Assembly: GCA_030612265.1 (NCBI GenBank)
Contig: JAUWOE010000002.1
Coordinates: forward strand, 1-47,678
DNA length: 47,678 nt
DNA from: Promethearchaeum sp.
GTDB lineage: Archaea > Asgardarchaeota > Lokiarchaeia > Sigyniarchaeales > Promethearchaeaceae
Direction of reading: 5' to 3'
The notes under the pieces were generated by a model. It had not been told where the DNA came from. It worked only from the letters and a program-made list of their open reading frames with translations, and did not search any database. Within the stretch, counting starts at the first letter, position 1; the number at the start of each line of letters is the position of its first letter. The position numbers and the translations under genes were made by a program. This document shows, piece after piece, positions 1-7,889 of the stretch.

Positions 1-540
1 GAAGAGGAAGATATAGAAACTTTTGAAGAGGTAGATACTGAAAAAGAAGAAGAAGAGGTTTATACCGCTAAATATTCCAGAATAACTCGAATTAAGTCTG
101 AACTTCTTTTTGATGGAGACACAAAAATTAGGCTTGCAGGAGACGCTAAGCCGCTTTTTTCTTACCATATAGATATTAGAGTAATCGATGCAATAAGAGA
201 AATTATCGATCAACTCCCAAGAAGAATACGTGGGCAATCTAAAGGGCAATTAAAGCGAATAACAATTATGAAGAGAGATTTTGATCATTTTGATATAGAT
301 AGGAGCATCGTTGTGTCAAGATATCTTTATATAGGAAAAATTAAATCTGAACTTCTTTTTGATGGAGACATAAAAATTAGACTTTCTAGTAATGTAAAGA
401 ATTTATTTGGTCAATTTATTACTGGAAAAGTTAACAATACAGTAAAAGAATTGATTAGTAAACTCCCAAGAAGATCAAAAGGTCAGTCCAAGGGAGAGTT
501 GAAGCGTATAACAATTATGGTAAAAGATTTCGATATCTGA
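1..540 (+). CDS. Hypothetical protein with tandem internal repeat (5'-truncated by window)
   Basis: The frame is open from base 1 and ends with TGA at 538-540, so the start lies upstream; 179 residues are visible. The first 20 or so residues are strongly acidic (Glu-rich). Two copies of a unit of about 65-80 residues follow. Each contains KSELLFDGD-x-KIRL, then LPRR, then a GQSKG-x-LKRITIM block, at about residues 31-89 and 115-175. The nucleotide similarity (compare 91-130 with 343-382) points to a fairly recent internal duplication. An ATG at 268 lies inside the frame and would yield only the second unit; it is unlikely to be the true start. I do not recognise the family and see no catalytic motif, membrane segment or signal peptide. 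The repeat plus acidic linker suggests a binding or scaffold protein, which is inference only. Confidence 0.75.
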   Translation, partial: EEEDIETFEEVDTEKEEEEVYTAKYSRITRIKSELLFDGDTKIRLAGDAKPLFSYHIDIRVIDAIREIIDQLPRRIRGQSKGQLKRITIMKRDFDHFDIDRSIVVSRYLYIGKIKSELLFDGDIKIRLSSNVKNLFGQFITGKVNNTVKELISKLPRRSKGQSKGELKRITIMVKDFDI

Positions 541-658
541 ATTTTTCCCTCATAATTAATTAAACAAGTAAATTAGATCTTTAAATTAATGATAATGATT
601 GATTTTAAAAAGATATTACAGATTATAAGTTCCTAATCCGAATGGTCTTTAACTTCAC

Positions 659-790
659 ACTCAAAATTTCTGAGTTTTATCCCCTCGGATCCTCTGAATT
701 CCTTTAGTGATTCCTCGGATAGTAAATTCGGAAAATTTATCAACCTCACCGGCTAAAAAGTTGAATATTTTAGAAGATTTTGATTTAAGT
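659..790 (-). repeat. Dispersed element, copy A (full length)
   Basis: First of five similar intergenic sequences. On the minus strand it carries an open stretch of 42 codons (789 to the TGA at 663-661) with the peptide features FNFL, SEFTIRG, QRIRGDKTQKF and stop. Copies near 3113, 7019, 13261 and 23783 share both the nucleotide sequence and this peptide frame. It lacks its own start codon and has an in-frame stop just upstream. It lies between the first gene and the radical SAM gene, in the longest part of a 355-base gap. Confidence 0.7.
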
Positions 791-863
791 AAATTTTAGA
801 ACATCATCGGTGAATTCAACCTCCAAATATTTCATTTATTTTTGTTTAACGGAAAACAATAAC

Positions 864-873
864 TTTATAAAAA
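864..873 (+). promoter_or_regulatory. TATA box of the radical SAM gene
   Basis: TTTATAAAAA lies 23-32 bases before the ATG at 896, the archaeal box A distance for a transcript with almost no leader. No Shine-Dalgarno sequence is visible before the ATG, which fits leaderless translation. Confidence 0.55.
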
Positions 874-895
874 TTTCCCATATATATTTGATAGT

Positions 896-3067
896 ATGCA
901 AAAAATCTCAAAGAAATTATGTATTGGCATTCCAAAGCGGTATAATCAAAGCATTAATCTTAGAAATCATAGCAGATTTCGGGGATTTTTTGAAGTGTTA
1001 GAGCAAATGCATATAGATTATCACTTTTTTTCTGAAAATCTTTACAATATTGAAGATCTCAATCGATTTGATGCCTTATTATTTAGTAGTCCTCGTAAAG
1101 GAGCTCGAAGAACTCTGTTAAATGGCGAAGAAATAAGAATAATTCGTGATTATTTACGTAAAGGAGGAAAATTGTTAGTATTAATGCGGTTTAGTGGGGA
1201 TGCAAATGAAACTACTAATTTTGGAGATATTATACCCAGAATAAGGCCAAATGATGTTTCTCTAATTCACGAAGAGCATTTCCATAAAAAAATTAATGAA
1301 CCCGTGATCGATTTAGATTTTAATTATGATAATATTTCCTTTAACGGAAAAATATGCTATGATTCAGGATGCACGTTTTCCATGGACGAACCAGTTGATT
1401 TCTCATTAAATTTTATGGAAAATTCCAAGGTAATAAATCATCCAGGAGGAATATGGGATTATGGGAAGAGAGACAAATTTAGAGAAGCCTATGGAAAAAT
1501 TTTCATCCTTAAGCAGGTTGAATTCGGTCGGATAATATATTTTGGGTCAAGATGGTCTTTTAGTGATGAATTTTTATATGAATATGATAACCTACGATTT
1601 TTAGAGACAATTCTTAATTTACTATTTCCTCTATATAATCAACACGAATTAGCTCGAAGAATGGAAATGCCACAGCGGCATCGGCTTTTACATGCTTATC
1701 CAATGGGGCTTGGGCTTGATCCCATTAAAGGTTTAAGCAAAAGAAGGGCTATTTTAAACCAATATTTTAATCATGATCCATTTAATGAAAAACCAGTTGC
1801 TCTTGGAATCATCCCCCATCCACTATGTCGACCGATGGTTGTTGGTTGTGGGTATTGTACTTTTCCGCATGAACCCTATGATTCATTTGTGGAGGATAAT
1901 TGTATTAATTCAGTGATTCAAGAGATTACAAATCTTGGGAAAATGCTTAAAAATCGATCGGTTCAGTCCATATATTTGGGTGGGGGGACTGCAAATTTAA
2001 TTAAAGCCTCAAATTTTTCCAATTTATGTCAAAGCATAAAAAATTCTCTTAATATCTCCCCAACTGCAGAAATTACATTTGAGGGAGCACCTGGTTACTT
2101 TAATTCTGAATTATTGGATATTTTCGCGAAATTTTTCCCTACAAATAGAAAAAGGATAAGTTTAGGAATCCAAACTTTCGATACTGGATTAATTGAAAAA
2201 ATGGGGAGACGAATATTAAATGAAAATATTGAGAAAACCCTAAGACTTGCTAAAGAACGTGGTATTTTGACTTCAGCGGATTTTCTTTTTAACTTACCTG
2301 GGCAAAAAATGGAGGGTATTTACAAAGATGTGGATCAAGCAGTGAAATTACAAATCCCTCATATTTGTTTTTATCATCTAGTATGTTTTCGGGGATTAGG
2401 AACAGTTTGGTCTAAAGATAACAAAATTCTTGAACAAATTCCTTCCAATCCGCTAGCTCTCGATAACTGGTTAAAATTGTACCATTATCTCAATAATTTA
2501 GGATATGAACCTATTACGGTTACTGATTTTAAGAAATGGAATTCTAAGGATGAAGGGAATTATTATTATGAAGAACACCTAAGGCGTCCTGAAAATTATG
2601 ATTGGATCGGTTGTGGTTCAGGTGGCATTTCAATAATAAGCGATTTTAATCAAATGAAAGGAGTAAAAGTAATGAATCCAACTTCTTCTTCAGAATATAT
2701 TAACCTCCAGCAATGTCACAATTTACCCTTTAAATCTTCATTCAGCTATGAAAAACAAGATCTCCAGATAATATGGTTGACTCGCCAATTAAAGGGCCTG
2801 AAAATTTCTTCAAGCCGATATTTACAGCTATTTGGTTCTCATTTAGAACATGATTTCGGTTCTTGGTTAGATACTTGTATAGATGCTGGATTAATTGTAG
2901 CAAAAAAAGGTGATTATATAATTTCACCAAAAGGTATGTTCTATTCTGATTCTATAACCGGACTTTTAGCTCAAAGCCGGGTGACTGAATTAATAAAAAA
3001 TTCGGATAAATCACTTAAAAGGCATAAAAAATATCAGAATGATGCACAACATGAAAGGATGGGTTAA
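896..3067 (+). CDS. HemW-like radical SAM protein with N-terminal GATase/IFT52-like domain
   Basis: A 723-residue protein with two parts. Residues about 5-245 look like the Rossmann-type domain seen in DUF4350/ThuA and IFT52 (GIFT) proteins: FDALLFSSPRKGA at 58-70 and YLRKGGKLLVL at 86-96. Residues about 300-720 follow the oxygen-independent coproporphyrinogen oxidase/HemW plan: a cluster motif near 311-321, GGGT at 362-365, SLGIQTFD near 422-429, FNLPGQ at 465-470 and a C-terminal winged-helix region. HemW-family proteins bind SAM and a 4Fe-4S cluster; HemW itself is a heme chaperone. The cluster cysteines are C311, C318 and C321, spaced CX6CX2C instead of CX3CX2C. The gene stands alone, so its substrate is unknown. 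The start fits the TATA box at 864. Superfamily assignment is firm; heme-related function is not. Confidence 0.85.
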   Translation: MQKISKKLCIGIPKRYNQSINLRNHSRFRGFFEVLEQMHIDYHFFSENLYNIEDLNRFDALLFSSPRKGARRTLLNGEEIRIIRDYLRKGGKLLVLMRFSGDANETTNFGDIIPRIRPNDVSLIHEEHFHKKINEPVIDLDFNYDNISFNGKICYDSGCTFSMDEPVDFSLNFMENSKVINHPGGIWDYGKRDKFREAYGKIFILKQVEFGRIIYFGSRWSFSDEFLYEYDNLRFLETILNLLFPLYNQHELARRMEMPQRHRLLHAYPMGLGLDPIKGLSKRRAILNQYFNHDPFNEKPVALGIIPHPLCRPMVVGCGYCTFPHEPYDSFVEDNCINSVIQEITNLGKMLKNRSVQSIYLGGGTANLIKASNFSNLCQSIKNSLNISPTAEITFEGAPGYFNSELLDIFAKFFPTNRKRISLGIQTFDTGLIEKMGRRILNENIEKTLRLAKERGILTSADFLFNLPGQKMEGIYKDVDQAVKLQIPHICFYHLVCFRGLGTVWSKDNKILEQIPSNPLALDNWLKLYHYLNNLGYEPITVTDFKKWNSKDEGNYYYEEHLRRPENYDWIGCGSGGISIISDFNQMKGVKVMNPTSSSEYINLQQCHNLPFKSSFSYEKQDLQIIWLTRQLKGLKISSSRYLQLFGSHLEHDFGSWLDTCIDAGLIVAKKGDYIISPKGMFYSDSITGLLAQSRVTELIKNSDKSLKRHKKYQNDAQHERMG

Positions 3068-3112
3068 TTATTAGATTGCATTTGAAAACGTAATAAATCC
3101 CGTTCTTTTGTT

Positions 3113-3163
3113 TTTAAAATCAAAATTTCTTCGTTTCATCCCCTTGGATTCTTTGGGTCATAA
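3113..3163 (-). repeat. Dispersed element, copy B (partial)
   Basis: Only the distal part of the element is present. On the minus strand it reads QRIQGDETKKF followed by a stop, matching the end of copies A and C. It begins about 45 bases after the stop of the radical SAM gene and is antisense to it. The rest of the 295-base gap shows no gene. Confidence 0.6.
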
Positions 3164-3362
3164 TTGTATGATATTTTATAACTGATAAAAATTTTCAAGT
3201 CGTTTTTGACCTCCGTTATTATTTGAATTTAATAATTGATTTTTCATAAATAAAATATATAGCTATTTTGTAGATAAAACATTAAATCTTTAGTGAGAAT
3301 CTGAAAGAATTATCCAAATTATCAAACATCATATTTTTACGTTTGATGACCTATTAATATTT

Positions 3363-4436
3363 ATGAGTATAAAAATTGGGCTGATAGAGTTTGGTCATGA
3401 AAATCGGGATTTAAAAATTCCAAAATTATGCTATATTTTTAACGGGGTTCAAAATATTTATCAATTTTACCAAGAAGAGAAAATTTTTGTTGATGAGAAT
3501 AAAACAAACTGGACAAGACAAGAGATTTTGAATCTGGTACGAGAAAAGTTTAATATGGAAAGTCGGGATCTGTTTTTTATCATCCATGAATTTGAAGACG
3601 ATCAATTTTATTTTGCAACCAATTTATTTGGGAAAATAGCGCTTTGTACGACACATGATTGGAAAAATATTTCAACCGAAATCGATGTACTTTATTCACT
3701 TGGGTCTTCGATAATTCAGATTATCCAATATTATGAAATCTATAAGGATGAACCATATAAAGCATCTCAAGAATATATGGAGATCCTATATGCTGAAGGA
3801 AAAGACACCAATCTCTTTCATTTAGCTTCAAGAGGGTGTCTTAATGATTTCTGTCAAAATAAAAAGGAGAAAATCTTTCGTATTCGGACAGGGGATGTAT
3901 GTGATGAATGCCTCGCCATTTGGGAGGAGAAAAACATAGAATCGGAGAAGACGGATGCTTTATTTGAGTTGATCGAGGCTGTAAGAGTAAGAAGTGTGGT
4001 TAATAAAGCTCGAATCAAGTTACGTGCTTATTGTCGGGAACAAATAGCCTTCATAGAACAGGGTCTTCATCAAAAACTTGTTCAACAATTAAAAGAAAAG
4101 TATAAGAAAGACTGGTGGATTAAAGGCATCCCGGAGAATGTTCGAACAAATGCCGCCACAAGATATGAACTACATAAATGTATAGGTGAAAAAATCGATT
4201 ATACAAATCTACTTGATTTACCTAAAATTTGGATTAATAAGTTGAATTATTCGTGGCTAAAATTGAAAAATCCTTTTAATTGTTTTCCAGACAGTAGAAA
4301 TAAAATCGAGGATTTGTTTGGAAAACTCAATGACATTAGGAATTTACTAGTGCATGCAACACGAGAATTCAATCCAACTAAAGAAGATAAAGAATTTGTA
4401 GATGAGATTGCAAAAAAAATCTTTAAAACTTCTTAG
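3363..4436 (+). CDS. HEPN-domain protein with central zinc ribbon (putative RNase)
   Basis: 357 residues in three parts. Residues 1-125 form an alpha/beta domain I cannot assign securely; a stretch around FYFATNLFGKIALCTTHDW recalls archaemetzincin-type proteases but no zinc-protease HExxH is visible. Residues about 155-190 form a zinc ribbon with C159-x4-C164 and C180-x2-C183. Residues about 205-357 are helical and contain R326-N-x3-H331 (RNLLVH), the R-x4-6-H motif of catalytic HEPN RNases such as the Swt1/ApeA types. HEPN RNases cleave RNA in toxin-antitoxin, abortive-infection and stress responses. The gene has no operon partner: the upstream gene ends 295 bases away and a GC-rich island lies downstream. 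HEPN call moderately sure; a defence role is inference. Confidence 0.7.
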   Translation: MSIKIGLIEFGHENRDLKIPKLCYIFNGVQNIYQFYQEEKIFVDENKTNWTRQEILNLVREKFNMESRDLFFIIHEFEDDQFYFATNLFGKIALCTTHDWKNISTEIDVLYSLGSSIIQIIQYYEIYKDEPYKASQEYMEILYAEGKDTNLFHLASRGCLNDFCQNKKEKIFRIRTGDVCDECLAIWEEKNIESEKTDALFELIEAVRVRSVVNKARIKLRAYCREQIAFIEQGLHQKLVQQLKEKYKKDWWIKGIPENVRTNAATRYELHKCIGEKIDYTNLLDLPKIWINKLNYSWLKLKNPFNCFPDSRNKIEDLFGKLNDIRNLLVHATREFNPTKEDKEFVDEIAKKIFKTS

Positions 4437-4439
4437 TTT

Positions 4440-4960
4440 TCCGTAACCGTTAGAAATTTTTACACGAACTCACCGATGACCAAGGCTTCTGGGATGGCAC
4501 TCGAATCTCCCGGGTGGTGATCTCCTTACACCCCCGGGGAAAAATTAACGCATTCCACCCGACGGTTCGATCTGACATGGTGATGACTGAAGGAGGGGGA
4601 ATTAATATCATCTTCGGAGCCGTAGGCTATCGTCAGTGCGTCCGCTCGAGTAAGGTCTTAATAGATGAGTTTCAATCACTTCTCCATCCTGGACGTTCTT
4701 AAGGAGCTGGGTTGCGGTATTTTTGAAATTATATTTGATATTCTGGTTCTGGTGCTGGTGTCTTGCAACTATACGCTCATGTTCCGCATAATTAATTGCT
4801 TCTCTCCGAATTCGCCTCAGGAGGATTCTATTGGAATAGAAGAAATCCGCCACAGTCATAATCTCCCTAAATAATAACAAACATTCCTCTTTCGAGGCAG
4901 AAACTCTTATAAAGTTCTTCACATCCCAGGTACACTGTAAATTCAAGTGGGGTTTAAGAA
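4440..4960 (+). other. GC-rich island without a convincing gene; candidate structured RNA or foreign fragment
   Basis: This gap is visibly richer in G+C than everything around it, most strongly at 4465-4660. A strong hairpin can be drawn at 4509-4539: CCC and GGGTG on the left arm pair with CACCC and GGG on the right arm, with a CC bulge. Two open frames exist (plus strand to 4702; minus strand 4946-4608), but they overlap each other, have poor starts, and neither gives a recognisable protein. In AT-rich genomes GC-rich islands are often structured RNA genes; decayed coding DNA from another source is the alternative. The strand shown is arbitrary. Confidence 0.35.
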
Positions 4961-5001
4961 ATTGGTGGAAGAGAATTGGATTAAAAAGGTATGAAAATAA
5001 T

Positions 5002-5742
5002 ATGAATCAAAATAGGACAGATAAATCAATTCATCAAATTTTTCTGAGTAAAATTAAATTTCGTATATATACATTATTTGAAATTTATCGAAAGTTAACT
5101 TTACAAGAGATTGCGGACAAATTGTCTCGAGATAAATCGAGTATCCACCCTCATGTTCGCAAATTGATCGAAATCGGAATTCTTAAACCTCCTAAAGAAG
5201 TTGATGAAAAAAGGAACTATATCCTTGAATTAACTGACGATTATGAGGAAAAACTTAATCAAATTGATGGTGAACTTGAGTTTGAAAATGGATTGACTCC
5301 AACTTTGATTTCACAGGTAACCCAAATGGGATCTAAATGGATGCAAGTGGAAAAATCCCTCTTGGATGAGCATATTCAGTTTAATAAAATTGTGAATGAA
5401 TTGAATCAAAAACCGGAATATTCCCAGGAAGTGTATGATTTATATCAATCTATTTTCGCATTCGATTTAGATTCCAATGGGAATGTCAAATTAAATGAAA
5501 ATGGATTACCATCAAACACATCACAAAGTTCCAATGCAATTTATTATTTTGATGAAGAAACTTACACCGATTTTCGAGCTGAATGGCTTCAGTTGACGAA
5601 TAAATATGGAAAAATTATGGCGAAAAAGAATGAATCACTCCCTTCTTTACGCCGTTCTGTGTGTTTCCTTGCTCACTCCATGCCAATTGAAAAAATTGTG
5701 GAATATAACAATCGAAAAGACATCCTAACTCGGTTTCAGTAA
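5002..5742 (+). CDS. Winged-helix (ArsR-like) DNA-binding protein
   Basis: 246 residues. Residues about 12-75 form a winged helix-turn-helix: KIKFRIYTLFEIYRKLTLQE, then IADKLSRDKSSIHPHVRKL and EIGILKPP, followed by a beta wing ending in LELTDDYEE. This is the MarR/ArsR-type arrangement used by many archaeal transcription regulators. The remaining 170 residues are mostly helical with a central acidic, Asn-rich segment and match nothing I know; they may dimerise or sense a ligand. There is no adjacent gene on the same strand within 350 bases, so the target is not evident. The ATG at 5002 is preferred over an out-of-frame ATG at 4985. Confidence 0.75.
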   Translation: MNQNRTDKSIHQIFLSKIKFRIYTLFEIYRKLTLQEIADKLSRDKSSIHPHVRKLIEIGILKPPKEVDEKRNYILELTDDYEEKLNQIDGELEFENGLTPTLISQVTQMGSKWMQVEKSLLDEHIQFNKIVNELNQKPEYSQEVYDLYQSIFAFDLDSNGNVKLNENGLPSNTSQSSNAIYYFDEETYTDFRAEWLQLTNKYGKIMAKKNESLPSLRRSVCFLAHSMPIEKIVEYNNRKDILTRFQ

Positions 5743-6043
5743 GGTTTTGACTCACGGAAAAGACTTCATGGTTCATAATGCGAATAACGACAAAAAAATT
5801 ATGGGGAATTTTTGATTGACAAATAATGAAAAACTCAGAGAAATGATTAATTCACAAAAGGTCAAAGTAAATGAGCACGTATTTAGAAAGGGAGATGGTT
5901 AATATCTTTTGCATATACCTCGTGCTTTGTGTAATAATACCAATTTTATAACTATATAATCAATTTGAATATCCTTAAGAGCTTTTTCATCGATTATACA
6001 AGCAAATTTTTAAATGAAAAAAAGAGATTATTGATCTGTAAAT
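5743..6043. other. Gap with a short possible coding remnant
   Basis: No complete gene. One plus-strand open stretch (TTG 5816 to TAA 5900-5902, 28 codons, ending EHVFRKGDG) is protein-like in composition and may be the end of a lost gene. The rest is AT-rich and featureless. Confidence 0.3.
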
Positions 6044-6066
6044 AAATTTATATTGATAAACATCAA
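6044..6066 (+). promoter_or_regulatory. Promoter of the first SNAP-like gene
   Basis: TTTATATTGATAAACATCA is shared almost exactly with 19186-19207, upstream of the second SNAP-like gene. It contains a TATA-like TTTATATT. The distance to the ATG (about 75 bases) implies a leader, which here holds two units of a 13-base purine-rich repeat (6096-6120) ending in AAGGAAAAAAG just before the start codon. Confidence 0.5.
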
Positions 6067-6122
6067 ATCTCATTCAAGTAAGAAAAAATGATAATAAAGG
6101 AAAAAAATGAAGGAAAAAAGAT

Positions 6123-6794
6123 ATGAGCTTAAAAGATTGTAAAACATTGGAAAAAGAAGCAAAAATGCTTGAAAAAGACGAATTGACAAAAGCAGTGGAG
6201 AAATATCAAGAAGCCGCAGCTTGTTATACGAAGAATGAAAAAACAAAAAACGGTAATAATTGTTTAGAAATAATTGGTAAGTTATATAGAGATAATGCAA
6301 AAAGCATTGAAAATCCCGATGAAGCTTTGGTAATATATAAAAAATCTTCAGATTTTTACAACAAAGCGGGAAAATCAGCAGAGGCTGAAAAAGTGCTCAA
6401 AGAAGCAGATTTGAAGTTTATTGAAACCGCTAAGAGTTTACGATTAGAAGCAAAAAATATTGAAAATCCAAGAAAGGCTTTAGAAATCTCAAAACGTGCT
6501 ATTACAAATTTTCGAAAAGCATCAAATGAAGAATTAGAAGAAAAAACATGGTTGGATGCTGCGGAAAAGTTTAATAAAGTTGGAGAAGAGACTGAAAAAT
6601 CAAAGAAAAACATGGCACTTGCGATTGACAAGTACCTTCAAGCCAAAAAATTGTACGGAGAATCCAAAAATATTGATAAAAGTAAAATTCTCGATGAAAA
6701 GGTAAAAAACCTTTGTGAATTTATTGGTCTTCCTCTTGATTTAATCGTTACGCATCTGAAAACAAAAAATATTAATGCAATTGATCTGATCTAA
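6123..6794 (+). CDS. Alpha-SNAP-like TPR solenoid protein (short paralog)
   Basis: 223 residues of regular helical hairpins with the alpha-SNAP pattern: LEKDELTKAVEKYQEAAACY, then NGNNCLEIIGKLYRDNA, then ENPDEALVIYKKSSDFY and so on. The C-terminal block with NLCEFIGLPLDLI is shared with the paralog at 19322. Eukaryotic alpha-SNAP links NSF to SNARE bundles; the archaeal protein can only be inferred to be a soluble adaptor. Compared with the paralog it lacks one 44-residue helical repeat (after residue 104), in frame. The start ATG at 6123 is aligned with the paralog's; an upstream ATG at 6107 is out of frame. The gene is monocistronic, with its own promoter and a terminator-like hairpin at 6803. 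Confidence 0.75.
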   Translation: MSLKDCKTLEKEAKMLEKDELTKAVEKYQEAAACYTKNEKTKNGNNCLEIIGKLYRDNAKSIENPDEALVIYKKSSDFYNKAGKSAEAEKVLKEADLKFIETAKSLRLEAKNIENPRKALEISKRAITNFRKASNEELEEKTWLDAAEKFNKVGEETEKSKKNMALAIDKYLQAKKLYGESKNIDKSKILDEKVKNLCEFIGLPLDLIVTHLKTKNINAIDLI

Positions 6795-6802
6795 GAAGTT
6801 GG

Positions 6803-6840
6803 AAAACCAGAAGATAATTTGGTTTGTTTTTTGTTTATTT
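6803..6840 (+). terminator. Hairpin plus T-run after first SNAP-like gene
   Basis: AAACCA and TGGTTT form a 6-bp stem with a loop of about 9 bases, followed by a T-rich tract. The same structure follows the second SNAP-like gene at 20133, so it was copied with the gene and kept. Confidence 0.5.
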
Positions 6841-7018
6841 TTTATAAGAGCTGCGAGTTTTTAATTAATTTTTTTTTATTTTACACCATTTTTAATCAAC
6901 TAAATATAAAATTTTTATCAATATTACAAAAGAAATAATTTTCTGATTAATTTAATTCTATCTTTCTGTAGATTTTTCTATTCCTGCTTAATGTATAAAT
7001 TTGTATTACGAATATTTA

Positions 7019-7157
7019 TTTTTAGAGTCAAAATTTCTGCGTTTCATCCCCTTGGATTCTTTGGTTTCCTTCATTGTTGCCTCGTATAATAAATTCGGTA
7101 ATTTCTTCATTCTCAACTATCAGGAAATTGAATTGCTTGAGAAAATTTGGATTTAAG
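7019..7157 (-). repeat. Dispersed element, copy C (full length; overlaps the ABC ATPase 3' end)
   Basis: On the minus strand it carries KQFNFL, EEITEFIIRGN and QRIQGDETQKF before the stop, in the same frame as copy A. The left part of the element (7113-7155) is used in another frame as the last 13 codons of the ABC ATPase gene, including its TGA at 7113-7115. The rest fills the gap up to the terminator at 6803. Confidence 0.7.
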
Positions 7158-7889
7158 AATTTTTCCGTCTCGCATTCGAATTATACGCTCTGCTAGCGCC
7201 CCAACTGCAGGATCATGGGTCACCATTAAGATTGTCTGATTTAATTCTTTGTTCAGTTCTTGCATTAGTTGAATTATTTCTTTCCCCATTTTAGTATCGA
7301 GTTCTCCTGTTGGTTCATCAGCAATGAGAATAGCGGGTTCATTACTAAGGGCTCGAGCAATAGCAACTCTTTGTTTTTCACCGCCAGATAATTCTGAAGG
7401 AAGAAAATCATATCGATCTTTAAGTTTGACTAATTTAAGGACTCGTTCAACTACCACTTTTCGTTTTTCGGGAGGTTTTTCAGCAAAAATCATAGGGAGT
7501 TCAATGTTTTCATATACAGTTAATACAGGAACAAGATTATAAAATTGGAAAATAAATCCAATTTCTTTAAGTCGTAGATTTGTACTCTCGTGTTCATCCA
7601 TATACGCAATATTAGTTCCCTTAATAAAGACAGCTCCATTGGTTGGATTATCAAGAGCACCTAACATATTGAGTAGGGTGGTCTTTCCCGATCCCGATGG
7701 CCCCATAACGGCAACAAATTCACCTTTGTGAATGGTTAAGTTCACTTTATCTAAGGCATGGATTTCCAGCCCTTCAGTGATGCAATAGGTTTTCGTAAGA
7801 TCAAAGGTTTGAATCATAGCGTCTGAATCGACTTCATATTGATGTTCAAATTGATGGTTTAAAATTTTATGTTTTGTCATTTTCCTCAC
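7113..7889 (-). CDS. ABC transporter ATPase (MacB/LolD type), distal
   Basis: 258 residues with all ABC motifs: Walker A GPSGSGKT at 63-70, Q-loop FQFYNL near 114-119, signature LSGGE at 167-171, Walker B ILIADEP near 187-193, H-loop VTHD near 223-226. This is the LolD/MacB subfamily that powers FtsX-like permeases moving lipids, peptides or drugs from the membrane. It starts with GTG at 7889, directly after the TAA of the upstream ATPase (7892-7890), with GAGGAG about 6 bases before; an ATG at 7880 is an alternative. It is the last gene of the operon. The last 13 residues (from KSKFSQ on) are encoded by dispersed element copy C, so the natural C-terminus has probably been replaced. Confidence 0.92.
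   Translation of the reverse strand: MRKMTKHKILNHQFEHQYEVDSDAMIQTFDLTKTYCITEGLEIHALDKVNLTIHKGEFVAVMGPSGSGKTTLLNMLGALDNPTNGAVFIKGTNIAYMDEHESTNLRLKEIGFIFQFYNLVPVLTVYENIELPMIFAEKPPEKRKVVVERVLKLVKLKDRYDFLPSELSGGEKQRVAIARALSNEPAILIADEPTGELDTKMGKEIIQLMQELNKELNQTILMVTHDPAVGALAERIIRMRDGKILKSKFSQAIQFPDS

Noticed and set aside
4560-4590. GGTTCGATCT resembling a tRNA T-loop
   Set aside because: The flanking bases do not pair as a T-arm and no anticodon or acceptor arms can be placed at the right distance.
4608-4946. Minus-strand open frame of 112 codons in the GC-rich island
   Set aside because: It needs a TTG start, overlaps another open frame on the plus strand, and gives no recognisable domain; high GC alone lengthens open frames by chance.
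6356-6631. Minus-strand open frames opposite the SNAP-like genes
   Set aside because: They arise from the Lys/Glu/Ala-rich codons of the real genes read backwards and have no independent support.
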